A stretch of 64,000 bases of DNA from contig NZ_CP030850.1 of NCBI RefSeq assembly GCF_003325355.1, positions 1,798,001 to 1,862,000 of the forward strand. Direction: 5' to 3'. Position 1 is the first letter of the stretch, and every line of letters starts with the position of its first letter. Below, one piece after another: positions 8,716-16,409 of the stretch. The translations under genes and the position numbers were made by a program. The DNA comes from Runella rosea. Lineage in GTDB: Bacteria > Bacteroidota > Bacteroidia > Cytophagales > Spirosomataceae. Under the pieces are notes generated by a model, which had not been told where the DNA came from, made no database searches, and worked only from the letters and a program-made list of their open reading frames with translations.

Positions 8716-9558
8716 ATGGAAGAGAACATTCAAAGCATCATCCAAGCGTACGGCATCAATGAATGGCCCAGATTCGATGATAGCCCAAAGGCATTGAAAT
8801 TACAGTCTTTAGTTAATGAATGGCATAAAAAGCCCGAACTAAAACATTTCTTTGAAGCGGTTGACAACTATTGTCACGAGCTAAAATATACCGACTATAA
8901 AACTGTAGGGTTTAATGACTATTACCCGACTTACTACACCTCTCCAAATTTCAACTTTTACTTAATGTTTCAAAAAGATGACAGAGAATATCGTATTCAA
9001 TTCTTTTACAGCCTGTTAGGCCCCTACTATTGCTATTTTATTAAATCGCACAAGAAATTTTTAGAAGAATTTACTATCCCACGCCTACCAGCCAAAACAC
9101 CCGCAGAGTTGGAAGAAATTTCATTTTCTGCAAGAATCAGTCAAATGATACAAGATAAAAGGCTAATGCCGGATTTTTATTTGGATGAATACTTAGCTGA
9201 AAAATTAAAAAAATTCGATGAATTGATAGAACAGGATAGTAGAAAGTATCAGATTTCAGTTCCTGAATGGCACGGTAATTTTTTGTACAAATACATCAAA
9301 ACACACGCAGACAGGTACCAAGAGTTTACGCCTACCTGTCTGTGGAATGAGGCCCCAATGGACATCCAAGAGCTGGTTGACACCATTATCGCCATCCAAA
9401 AAAAGTACTTTGCGTTTGAGTTGGTGCCCGAAAAGTTATTATTGAAGCAAGTGCCTGATTTTGAAATAAAGGAGCCTAATAAAACATGGACTCCCAACTA
9501 CTTTCAGATGATGTTTACGAAATATATGCCGGAATCAAGGGTGCTTTTTTTGGCATAG
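8716..9558 (+). CDS. Hypothetical protein, 280 residues
   Basis: An uninterrupted frame beginning MEENIQSIIQAYGINEWPRF. The ATG at 8716 is chosen because longer in-frame starts at 8635 and 8701 fall on or before a terminator hairpin. The protein is soluble, acidic and rich in Tyr, Phe and Lys, with no signal peptide, membrane helix or recognisable catalytic motif. The first 25 residues and a middle segment (about 125-185) look helical. I do not recognise the family. It is the last gene of the AT-rich block; the following 96 bp up to the next gene's stop contain no clear terminator. Confidence 0.6.
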   Translation: MEENIQSIIQAYGINEWPRFDDSPKALKLQSLVNEWHKKPELKHFFEAVDNYCHELKYTDYKTVGFNDYYPTYYTSPNFNFYLMFQKDDREYRIQFFYSLLGPYYCYFIKSHKKFLEEFTIPRLPAKTPAELEEISFSARISQMIQDKRLMPDFYLDEYLAEKLKKFDELIEQDSRKYQISVPEWHGNFLYKYIKTHADRYQEFTPTCLWNEAPMDIQELVDTIIAIQKKYFAFELVPEKLLLKQVPDFEIKEPNKTWTPNYFQMMFTKYMPESRVLFLA

Positions 9559-9654
9559 GCGGTGCGTTGTAGTCTTTTCGGCTCTTTGAGCGTATGGTGG
9601 CGCGGAATAGACCGTACCGGGTTTCTGCTGCTAAAACGGCCCGTAACGATAAAA

Positions 9655-10590
9655 CTATCCTGCCAAATACCCCCGAATATTCTCGGCTACCTTATGCACC
9701 AATCGCGTGCGGGCTTCGATGCTCGACCACGCAATGTGCGGTGCCAACAGCAATTTTTCTTTTTTCTGCAATTGCATGTACGGGTGTGAGGCAGGAATCG
9801 GCTCCTGCGTAAATACATCAATGGCCGCCCCCGCAATCAACTCATCGTCAAGCGCTTTGGCCAAATCAGCTTCGTTCACAATGCCCCCACGACTGGTATT
9901 GAGGAGCAAAGCCGTAGGTTTCATTTGAGAAATGCGCGCATAATTGAGCAAATTTTCTGTCTCCGCGCTCAACGGCGCGTGAATGGAAATCACATCGCAG
10001 GTTTTGAGAAATTCATCCAACTCCAACCGCTCATAAATAACGTTATATTCCTGCCCCGAAGCCGAAAAATACACCACCTCCGCGCCAAAAGCCAAGGCAA
10101 TCCGCGCTACCTGTCGGCCGATTTCGCCCAAGCCCAATATCCCGAAACGCTTTCCGTTCAGTTCCCAATAAGGACGCCCCAAATGTGTAAAAATGCGCTC
10201 GTTGGAATATTCTCCCGTTTTTACATAATCATCATAATAGGCCGTAGAATTGAGCAAAGCCAACAGCAACGCAAACGTCTGCTGCGCCACGCTGTCGGTC
10301 GAGTAGCCTTTTACGTTTTTGACCTGAATGCCCAACTCATGCGCCGCCGTCAGGTCTACGTTGTTCATGCCCGTGGCCGCTACACAAATGAGTTTAAGCG
10401 TTGGCGTACTGGTCATCGCCTCCCGCGTCACCTTTACTTTGTTGGTAATCACCACTTCAGCGCCCTGAATGCGCTCCGCCACTTGCTCAAGTTGCGTATC
10501 GGGATGCAGGATGGTTTGGCCCAAGGCGTTCAATTCGCCCAAATTGGGCACATCGCCGAGGGTACGGGCGTCTAAGAAAACGATTTTCAC
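9655..10590 (-). CDS. D-2-hydroxyacid dehydrogenase (glycerate dehydrogenase-like)
   Basis: A 311-residue NAD-dependent dehydrogenase. The Rossmann motif LGLGEIGR covers residues 152-159. The catalytic set is complete: Arg234 in NTSRGG, Glu263 in TQEP, and His285 in LAPHIAW. The family reduces 2-keto acids such as hydroxypyruvate to D-2-hydroxyacids; the best guess is hydroxypyruvate or glyoxylate reductase. Cytoplasmic. It lies downstream of sufD on the same strand but is separated by a terminator with a T-tract, so it is probably expressed independently. Confidence 0.85.
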   Translation of the reverse strand: MKIVFLDARTLGDVPNLGELNALGQTILHPDTQLEQVAERIQGAEVVITNKVKVTREAMTSTPTLKLICVAATGMNNVDLTAAHELGIQVKNVKGYSTDSVAQQTFALLLALLNSTAYYDDYVKTGEYSNERIFTHLGRPYWELNGKRFGILGLGEIGRQVARIALAFGAEVVYFSASGQEYNVIYERLELDEFLKTCDVISIHAPLSAETENLLNYARISQMKPTALLLNTSRGGIVNEADLAKALDDELIAGAAIDVFTQEPIPASHPYMQLQKKEKLLLAPHIAWSSIEARTRLVHKVAENIRGYLAG

Positions 10591-10680
10591 GGTGTATTAA
10601 GAAATTGGTAAATAGCTTTTTTATCTATTCACAAAAGCAATAAAACAGGAAAAATTACCCTCAAAAAAAGCCCGTAAAAA

Positions 10681-10704
10681 AATCCCTGCCTCACGACAGG
10701 GATT
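10681..10704 (-). terminator. Rho-independent terminator of sufCD
   Basis: AATCCCTG / CAGGGATT 8-bp stem with an 8-nt loop; on the minus strand it runs directly into seven T residues. It lies 23 bp past the sufD stop codon. Confidence 0.85.
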
Positions 10705-10726
10705 CACTATTGGTTTTCAGAACCAT

Positions 10727-12046
10727 TTACTGGGCCAATTTTTCAACTATCAGTCCCGATAAATATTCCCGAATTGATTCAATTTTGATTTGACTGATTA
10801 CGTCCTCGCAGAAAGCGTACATCAACAGCGTTACGGCTTCGGCTTTGGGAATCCCGCGTGAGCGCATGTAAAAAATCGCTTCGTCGTTGAGTTTTCCCGT
10901 CGTGGTTCCGTGCGAGCATTTTACGTCGTCGTTATAAATTTCCAACTGCGGTTTGGTGTTCATCGAAGCTTCGTCCGACAACACTACGTTGCGGCATGAT
11001 TGATACGCATTGGTCTTACTTGCGTACTCGCGCACAAAGATTTTACCGTTGAAAACCCCCGTCGATTTATCTTTCAAAATACCTTTGTACAACTCATTGC
11101 TGTACGAATTGGGCTTGGCGTGGTCAACGAGCGTATGGTTGTCGACGTGCTGTTTTCCGTTCGGAAAATATAACCCGTACATGAAAGACTCGCAGTGTTG
11201 TCCATCCAAAACGATATTCAGGTTGTTGCGCACAAAACCCCCGTTTACGGTCACGGTTACGGCGTAAAAATGACTCTTGTCTTTTTGAATCACCTGCGTT
11301 GTGCCGATGTGGTACGCCTTTTCGGTCTCGTTTTGTACTTTGTAATACTGAACGTTGGCATTTTCTTCCACCACAATTTCCGTCACCACGTTGGTAAACG
11401 AACCGTTGTCGCCGAGGGTTCGGAATGCTTCGGCCATTTTGACTTCCGCGTTTTTGCCAACCACAATCAAATTGCGCGGCTGCGATGCGGCATTGGCGGT
11501 GCGGGCATCCGTGATAAAACGCAGAATGATAGGCTCTTCCACGACTTTGCCAGCGGGAACGTGAACGACCACGCCGTCGTGCGCAAAAGCGGTATTGAGG
11601 GCCGTAAATGCTTCGTCTTGGTAATTGGCGTAATGGGCAAAATAAGTAGCCAACAGTTCGGGTTTCTCTTTAACCGCCCGACCAAAATTAAGAATCTGCA
11701 ACTGGCTTTCGGGAGAAACAATGCTTGAAAGCTCGGCATTGTACTTTCCGTTGACGAAATACAGCACGTTGCCCTGCAAATTGGGAATTTCGAGCGTTTC
11801 TACATCGTTCGGGCCAAAGTCAGATTTTACGTTGAAATCAAACGCCTGTTTTACCAGGTTATTGACGTTGCTATATTTCCATTCCTCGTGCTTGATGGTC
11901 GGGAAACCCAACGCTTCAAAGCGCTGCATGGCTTCGCGGCGCTTTTGGTGGACTTCCGTTTTGGCCTCACCATTCAGGCGGCTTTCGGTAGCCTGAAAAT
12001 CTGCGACGAGTTGTTGTTTTAAATCGTTATTGAGGATATTGCTCAT
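10727..12046 (-). CDS. sufD: Fe-S cluster assembly protein SufD
   Basis: A 439-residue SufB/SufD-family scaffold component. The N-terminal helical part is followed by the right-handed beta-helix core. The C-terminal signature is clear: KCSHGTTTGKLNDEAIFYM (near 378-396), followed by SRGIPKAEA, matching the conserved C/S-HG-x-T-x-G and RGI elements. With SufB and the ATPase SufC it forms the SufBC2D complex, which assembles [Fe-S] clusters in the cytosol. It lies 79 bp downstream of sufC on the same strand and ends at a terminator. sufB, normally adjacent, is not in the window. Confidence 0.95.
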   Translation of the reverse strand: MSNILNNDLKQQLVADFQATESRLNGEAKTEVHQKRREAMQRFEALGFPTIKHEEWKYSNVNNLVKQAFDFNVKSDFGPNDVETLEIPNLQGNVLYFVNGKYNAELSSIVSPESQLQILNFGRAVKEKPELLATYFAHYANYQDEAFTALNTAFAHDGVVVHVPAGKVVEEPIILRFITDARTANAASQPRNLIVVGKNAEVKMAEAFRTLGDNGSFTNVVTEIVVEENANVQYYKVQNETEKAYHIGTTQVIQKDKSHFYAVTVTVNGGFVRNNLNIVLDGQHCESFMYGLYFPNGKQHVDNHTLVDHAKPNSYSNELYKGILKDKSTGVFNGKIFVREYASKTNAYQSCRNVVLSDEASMNTKPQLEIYNDDVKCSHGTTTGKLNDEAIFYMRSRGIPKAEAVTLLMYAFCEDVISQIKIESIREYLSGLIVEKLAQ

Positions 12047-12125
12047 TTTTTTCCTGTAGGATTGTCAATCATTAACCGTTAGCCATATACTTTTCCTAAC
12101 CGTTAACTTTTAACCATTAACTCAT

Positions 12126-12881
12126 TTACAACGCTGCCACTTCGGCTTTGATCCAATCGTAACCCTTTTCTTCGAGTTCAAAGGCGAGTTCTTTCGAGCC
12201 CGATTTTACAATACGACCTTTGTACAATACGTGTACGTAATCGGGAACGATGTAGTCAAGCAAACGTTGGTAGTGGGTCACTACGATGACCGCACGCTCA
12301 GGCGAACGAAGTTTGTTAACTCCCTCAGCAACAATCCGTAAAGCGTCAATATCTAAGCCAGAATCGGTTTCGTCGAGAATAGCCAATTTAGGCTCCAACA
12401 TTGCCATTTGGAAGATTTCGTTGCGTTTTTTCTCACCACCCGAAAAGCCTTCGTTCAATGAGCGTTTCAGCAGCGCATCGTCGATGTTAACGATTTTGGC
12501 CTTTTCACGCATGAGTTTCAAAAACTGAGCCGCGTCCAAAGGCGCTTCCCCGCGTGATTTGCGGATTTCGTTGAGCGCAGTTTTCAGGAAGTTGATGGTC
12601 GTGACGCCCGGAATTTCGACAGGGTACTGAAACGCCAAAAAGATTCCCGCCGCAGCGCGCTCTTCAGGTGACATTTCGAGCAAATCCTGCCCTTCAAATT
12701 CAACACTTCCTCCCGTTACTTCATATTCTTCACGCCCCGCCAATACCGATGCGAGGGTACTTTTGCCCGAGCCGTTGGGGCCCATTATTGCGTGGACTTC
12801 GCCAGGTTTGATTTCCAAATTGATTCCTTTCAAAATCTCTTTATCGTCAACCGACGCTTGTAAATCCGTAATTGTAAGCAT
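12126..12881 (-). CDS. sufC: Fe-S cluster assembly ATPase SufC
   Basis: A 251-residue ABC-type ATPase. Walker A is GPNGSGKST (34-42); the signature is FSGGEKKR; Walker B is KLAILDETDSGLD, with the Asp-Glu-Thr-Asp order typical of SufC; the switch His lies in VVTHYQR. SufC binds SufB and SufD and powers cluster assembly; it is not a transporter subunit. The first gene of a sufC-sufD unit with a candidate promoter 64 bp upstream. Unlike the usual sufBCDS order, no sufB precedes it: the upstream 328 bp hold no gene, and the next gene is an unrelated secreted hydrolase. Confidence 0.95.
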   Translation of the reverse strand: MLTITDLQASVDDKEILKGINLEIKPGEVHAIMGPNGSGKSTLASVLAGREEYEVTGGSVEFEGQDLLEMSPEERAAAGIFLAFQYPVEIPGVTTINFLKTALNEIRKSRGEAPLDAAQFLKLMREKAKIVNIDDALLKRSLNEGFSGGEKKRNEIFQMAMLEPKLAILDETDSGLDIDALRIVAEGVNKLRSPERAVIVVTHYQRLLDYIVPDYVHVLYKGRIVKSGSKELAFELEEKGYDWIKAEVAAL

Positions 12882-12944
12882 AATACGTGTATGTTATCTT
12901 GTTCAGGACGGAGCAAACCTCCGAAGTATATCAGAAAAAGTCTG

Positions 12945-12952
12945 CAAAATTA
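12945..12952 (-). promoter_or_regulatory. -7 promoter motif TAATTTTG for sufCD
   Basis: The plus strand reads CAAAATTA, a perfect TAnnTTTG on the minus strand, 64 bp upstream of the sufC ATG. It supports sufC as the first gene of its transcript. Confidence 0.45.
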
Positions 12953-13114
12953 CAACAAAGAGTTCAAATAACCCTTATGATATTTGATAACAATTCTAAA
13001 TAAGGAAAAGTTGGGAACAATTGATAAAAATGTGGGTTCAGAACTTTTTTGTAAACCGCAAAACCGAAGAACTGCAGGAGAACGAGAAAAATGATAAATT
13101 TAAAAAGGAATACT

Positions 13115-13154
13115 GTAGGGGCAGGCCCGCAGCGGCGGCCGCTTGCGTCTGCCC
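13115..13154 (+). repeat. REP-like GC-rich palindromic element
   Basis: The element opens GTAGGGGCAGGCCC and closes GTCTGCCC. It is related in inverted orientation to 13180-13204 and, more distantly, to the short palindrome at 55928-55950. It is far more GC-rich than its surroundings. Confidence 0.6.
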
Positions 13155-13179
13155 AGTTACAGCGAAGGTGACAAAAAAA

Positions 13180-13204
13180 GGGCGGACACAAGGCCCGCCC
13201 CTAC
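13180..13204 (-). terminator. REP-like element acting as a terminator of the hydrolase gene
   Basis: On the minus strand GTAGGGGCGGGCC is followed by GTGTCCGCCC and seven T residues. The GGGCGG/CCGCCC hairpin plus T-tract is a good intrinsic terminator 6 bp past the hydrolase stop. It is also the inverted partner of 13115-13154. Confidence 0.75.
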
Positions 13205-13209
13205 GTAAA

Positions 13210-14052
13210 TCAACTCAATTTCTTCTTCAAATACCCCAAGGCGTTTTTATACGCATCGGCGGTAGCGGTTGGGTCGTGCTTGGGATTGCTTGGATTGGCA
13301 AAACCGTGTACGGCATCGTACATCTTAATCGTGACCTGCTTACCCGCTGTTTTCATATTTTCTTCAAATTTCGCAACGGTAGCCGGTGGAATTCCTTGAT
13401 CTTGACTGCCAAAAATACCCAACACGTCTACATTCAGGGTCTTAAGTTTTTCCACATCTTGCTCAGGACGGCCGTAGTACATCACGCAACCCACCGCCTG
13501 CTTTCCTTCCAGCAAGGCCGATTGCAACGACAGCATTCCGCCAAAGCACCAGCCCACACTCGCAATTTTTGCGTCTTTTCCTGCGTAGGCAATACCACCT
13601 TTCATGATTGCCTCCAAGCGCTCTTTGGGCGTGGATTGCATGATTTTACCCGCTTCTTGCGGCGTGGTGCCCACCTGTCCATCGTACATATCAAGGGCCA
13701 GTACGTTTACGTCGCCGAGGTCATTATAGAAGGTTTCAGCTTCTTTTTTGATGTGGTCATTCAGGCCCCACCATTCTTGATAAACGAAAAGCCACTTATC
13801 CGATTTCTTTGCTGATTTGATAAAAAACGCCGACGCAGGTTTGCCGTCAGAAGTTGCGAAGGTAATCATCTCACCTTTGCCCGCGTAATGAAAAGGCAAC
13901 GGCGCTTCGTGAAGCATCTGGAAAGCAGGATCAGCTCCCAGCATAGCCATGTCGTGCTCAGAGGTTTGGCACAATGGAATGGGCGCTTCCAGCGGACGAG
14001 GGGTAAACGCCTGCATGGCAAACATCGCCCCAACGAGAATCAGTTTTTTCAT
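13210..14052 (-). CDS. Secreted dienelactone hydrolase family protein
   Basis: A 280-residue alpha/beta-hydrolase with a signal peptide (MKKLILVGAMFAMQAF...). The nucleophile is a cysteine, Cys169 in VGWCFGG, as in dienelactone hydrolase; Asp218 in GSQDQGIP and His249 in AVHGFANP complete the Cys-Asp-His triad. Exported members of this family in Bacteroidota have no firmly known substrate. The start MKKL at 14052 is preferred over an upstream ATG at 14088, since the signal peptide then has a normal length. It is transcribed divergently from the BlaI/M56 operon, with 139 bp between them, and ends at a GC-rich terminator before sufC. Confidence 0.85.
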   Translation of the reverse strand: MKKLILVGAMFAMQAFTPRPLEAPIPLCQTSEHDMAMLGADPAFQMLHEAPLPFHYAGKGEMITFATSDGKPASAFFIKSAKKSDKWLFVYQEWWGLNDHIKKEAETFYNDLGDVNVLALDMYDGQVGTTPQEAGKIMQSTPKERLEAIMKGGIAYAGKDAKIASVGWCFGGMLSLQSALLEGKQAVGCVMYYGRPEQDVEKLKTLNVDVLGIFGSQDQGIPPATVAKFEENMKTAGKQVTIKMYDAVHGFANPSNPKHDPTATADAYKNALGYLKKKLS

Positions 14053-14141
14053 TTTTGAATGTGATAAGGTGAACAACTGTAGTAACACGTAATTCTAACC
14101 AAAATTGACAAAAATGGTTCAGAAAACAATACTTGAAAATA

Positions 14142-14179
14142 AAACTATAAAAATAGTTTGTAAACTATAAATATAGTTA
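14142..14179. promoter_or_regulatory. Twin dyad operators of the BlaI/M56 operon
   Basis: Two dyads, AAACTAT-AAAA-ATAGTTT (14142-14159) and AAACTAT-AAAT-ATAGTTA (14162-14179), have centres 20 bp apart, about two helical turns. BlaI/MecI-family repressors bind such dyads as dimers. The first dyad covers the -33 element and the second ends where the -7 element begins, so a bound repressor would block the promoter. Confidence 0.8.
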
Positions 14180-14187
14180 TATGTTTG
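14157..14187 (+). promoter_or_regulatory. Promoter of the BlaI/M56 operon
   Basis: TTTG at 14157-14160 and TATGTTTG at 14180-14187 match the Bacteroidota consensus TTTG-N19-TAnnTTTG exactly. The repressor ATG at 14192 is only 4 bp past the -7 element, so the message would be leaderless or nearly so. Confidence 0.7.
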
Positions 14188-14191
14188 TTTT

Positions 14192-14554
14192 ATGGAAAAG
14201 CTCACCAACAAAGAAGAGGAAATCATGCAGGCGCTCTGGAAAGCCGAAAGTGCTTTTGTGAAAGACCTATTGCCTTATTTTACCAACCCGCCGCTGCATT
14301 ACAACACGGTTTCGACCATCATCCGTAATCTCGAAGAAAAGGGTTATGTAAATCATCGTTCGTTTGGGAATACGCATGAATATTTCCCGCTTATCAGCAA
14401 AGAAGAATACCAAAACCAGTTCGTTATCAACAAATTGGTTGGCGACTACTTTGACAACTCTTACAAAAATCTGGTGTCTTATTTTGCCCAAAACGACAAA
14501 GTAAGTGCCGATGAACTGCGGGAAATCCTGCGCATGATTGAACAAAACGAATAA
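14192..14554 (+). CDS. BlaI/MecI/CopY-family transcriptional repressor
   Basis: A 120-residue winged-helix repressor: KLTNKEEEIMQALWK opens the DNA-binding domain, and YNTVSTIIRNLEEKGYV (about 35-51) is the recognition region and wing. The C-terminal half is helical and would mediate dimerisation. In the BlaI/BlaR1 system the repressor is inactivated by proteolysis after the membrane protease senses a signal; here the M56 gene lies 24 bp downstream. Two operator dyads over its own promoter indicate autoregulation. The ATG immediately follows the promoter, and there is no plausible alternative start. Confidence 0.9.
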   Translation: MEKLTNKEEEIMQALWKAESAFVKDLLPYFTNPPLHYNTVSTIIRNLEEKGYVNHRSFGNTHEYFPLISKEEYQNQFVINKLVGDYFDNSYKNLVSYFAQNDKVSADELREILRMIEQNE

Positions 14555-14578
14555 CCGCAAACCTATTAACGCTTAACC

Positions 14579-16405
14579 ATGAACTACGAACTCCTTTCCT
14601 ATCTCCTGAAAGCCAGTTTGGTATTGGCCATTTTGACCACCGCCTACGCTTGGCTGGTAAAACGTGAGACTTTTTTGCAGGTCAACCGGTGGTTGTTATG
14701 GATCAATGTGGCGGCCACCTTGCTACTACCCGTCATTCCCCTCCCCGATTTGGAATGGGTGCCAGATGCCCCCGCCCAAGCCGTGGCCGTCGTTTTGCCA
14801 TCCAAGCCCGCCAGCCCAGTGCCAAAGGTGACAAAATCGGAGCCATTTATTGCTCCCACACCTCAGGCAACGACGGTACCAAGCGCGGTTTTGGAAGATT
14901 CATCGCTTTCGGTGTGGGATTGGATCGGCATCGTATATGGCGTAGTGGCAGGTTTGTTGGCCCTGAAATTACTGATTCAGCTGGGAGCCCTCTGGCGACT
15001 GCAACACGGCAGTACCCAATACGAAACCGAAGACGGTGTGTACTTGATTGAGAGTGATAAAATCACCTCACCTTTTTCGTTTTTCAACCGTATTTTTTAC
15101 AATCCTACCCACCACAACGACGACGAATGGGCGCAAGTGTGGACCCACGAATGCGTACACGCGCACCAACTCCACAGCATCGACATGCTCACAGCCGAGG
15201 TGCTAAAGATTGTGTTTTGGTTCAATCCCTTTGCATGGTGGCATCAGCGACTGGTACAAGAAACGCTCGAATTCATCACCGACCGCGCGGTGCTGGACAG
15301 CGGTATCGAAAAAAAATCGTATCAATACCATTTGCTTCGCACAACGCTCTCGGCCGACAAACAGACCTTTACCAATAATATCAATGCCCCGCATTTCAAC
15401 AAATCGTTTCTCAAGGAGCGCATTGAGATGATGAACAAAACAAATTCAAAATGGATGGGCATCGGTAAGTACTTTGCCTTTGTGGGAATGCTGTGGCTTT
15501 GCGCCGCTTTTACCAAGCCCTATCGGGAAGAAATAGCGGCAAAAATTGTAGAGGAAGTGCCTGAATTGAAGGCGGTTATGGAACCTAAACCTTCACCAAA
15601 GGTTGTTTTTAATGACTTTGTGTTGGAAAAATCGTTGGATAAGCCTCAAAAAGACTCAGTACAAATTGCTATTGAGCCGCTGGCTAAAGCCGAAACTGAT
15701 ACGCAAAAATTGATTTCGGCTACGAAATACGTGGTTTATGAGGATAAAACATTGCATTGGGTCATTACACCTAAAACTACTTTGGAAGACCTTTTTGCCA
15801 TGAAACAAGAATTTAAGAGACATAGTCTTGAATTGGAGGTACGAGAAATGAAGATGGATCCTATGCAATCATTTCTTCAGCGTGTTTCAGTAATATCCAA
15901 CAGGCCTAACGGTGGTAGTTGTGCATGGGACGAGGGAGAAGATATTCTAAAACCCATTGCTTCTCATGGCGGGTACATGACAATTGAAGCAGGAGGATGT
16001 GGTACCACTGACAAAGGAAATATGCACCCAACTTTAAAAACAATTTCAGAGCAAGACGAAAAAACGGCTAATGAAGATTTTCATAAAAATCGTATTGAAT
16101 ACCTTATTGTGGAAACAAACTCCAAAACAGGAGCAGGTGGTAGTAGAGATATGCGTCGAAAATCCTTGGAATACTATAAAGAAAAAAGGGGGAAATCAAG
16201 TTTTCTCAATTTAAATGAAAACGACTTTCTTCAAGTAGCGGGGCCTCATCGCAACGATATTATCCTACTTAACGGAAAACCCTCAACATTGGAAGAGATA
16301 GAGAAAATAGCTCTCAAAGATTTCTATGCTGCTATTTTCAAAGATACTTGGGAGAAAGACAAAACCCAAAGACGGCACTACATTTTGATTTTTACCGAAA
16401 ACTAA
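14579..16405 (+). CDS. M56 (BlaR1-type) membrane metalloprotease with periplasmic sensor domain
   Basis: A 608-residue polytopic protease. Helices lie near residues 7-25, 36-56 and 112-135. The cytosolic zinc protease domain carries HECVH (H190, E191, H194), followed by NPFAWW and a Glu-rich helix ending ITDRAVLD. After the juxtamembrane motif HFNKSFLKERIEMMNK (272-287) comes the last helix (about 292-310) and a periplasmic domain to 608, ending in a plug-like segment with LNGKPSTLEE. Known M56 proteins transmit an external signal by cytosolic cleavage of themselves and their repressor. The ligand is unknown, as there is no penicillin-binding domain. It is followed after 4 bp by four genes repeating its last part. 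Confidence 0.9.
   Translation: MNYELLSYLLKASLVLAILTTAYAWLVKRETFLQVNRWLLWINVAATLLLPVIPLPDLEWVPDAPAQAVAVVLPSKPASPVPKVTKSEPFIAPTPQATTVPSAVLEDSSLSVWDWIGIVYGVVAGLLALKLLIQLGALWRLQHGSTQYETEDGVYLIESDKITSPFSFFNRIFYNPTHHNDDEWAQVWTHECVHAHQLHSIDMLTAEVLKIVFWFNPFAWWHQRLVQETLEFITDRAVLDSGIEKKSYQYHLLRTTLSADKQTFTNNINAPHFNKSFLKERIEMMNKTNSKWMGIGKYFAFVGMLWLCAAFTKPYREEIAAKIVEEVPELKAVMEPKPSPKVVFNDFVLEKSLDKPQKDSVQIAIEPLAKAETDTQKLISATKYVVYEDKTLHWVITPKTTLEDLFAMKQEFKRHSLELEVREMKMDPMQSFLQRVSVISNRPNGGSCAWDEGEDILKPIASHGGYMTIEAGGCGTTDKGNMHPTLKTISEQDEKTANEDFHKNRIEYLIVETNSKTGAGGSRDMRRKSLEYYKEKRGKSSFLNLNENDFLQVAGPHRNDIILLNGKPSTLEEIEKIALKDFYAAIFKDTWEKDKTQRRHYILIFTEN
15392..15571 (+). repeat. 180-bp juxtamembrane-helix module, copy A
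   Basis: This segment of the M56 gene encodes HFNKS...VPELK. It recurs at the same length at 16467-16646 and 17525-17704. By hand count, copies A and B match at about 153 of 180 bases, with a 40-bp run identical in both. Confidence 0.85.
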
Positions 16406-16409
16406 AGCC

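Larger units (their letters stand above)
12882..13209. other. Intergenic region upstream of sufC
   Basis: 328 bp without a supported gene. It contains the sufC promoter motif (12945-12952), then AT-rich sequence, then an inverted pair of GC-rich palindromic elements (13115-13204) that ends the neighbouring hydrolase transcript. Confidence 0.6.

Noticed and set aside
9925..10575. Open frame of 216 codons on the plus strand
   Set aside because: Fully antisense to the 2-hydroxyacid dehydrogenase gene, whose catalytic residues are all intact.
13021..13815. Open frame of 264 codons on the plus strand across the REP-like elements
   Set aside because: It runs through palindromic intergenic sequence and antisense to the dienelactone hydrolase gene; its composition is that of a shadow frame.
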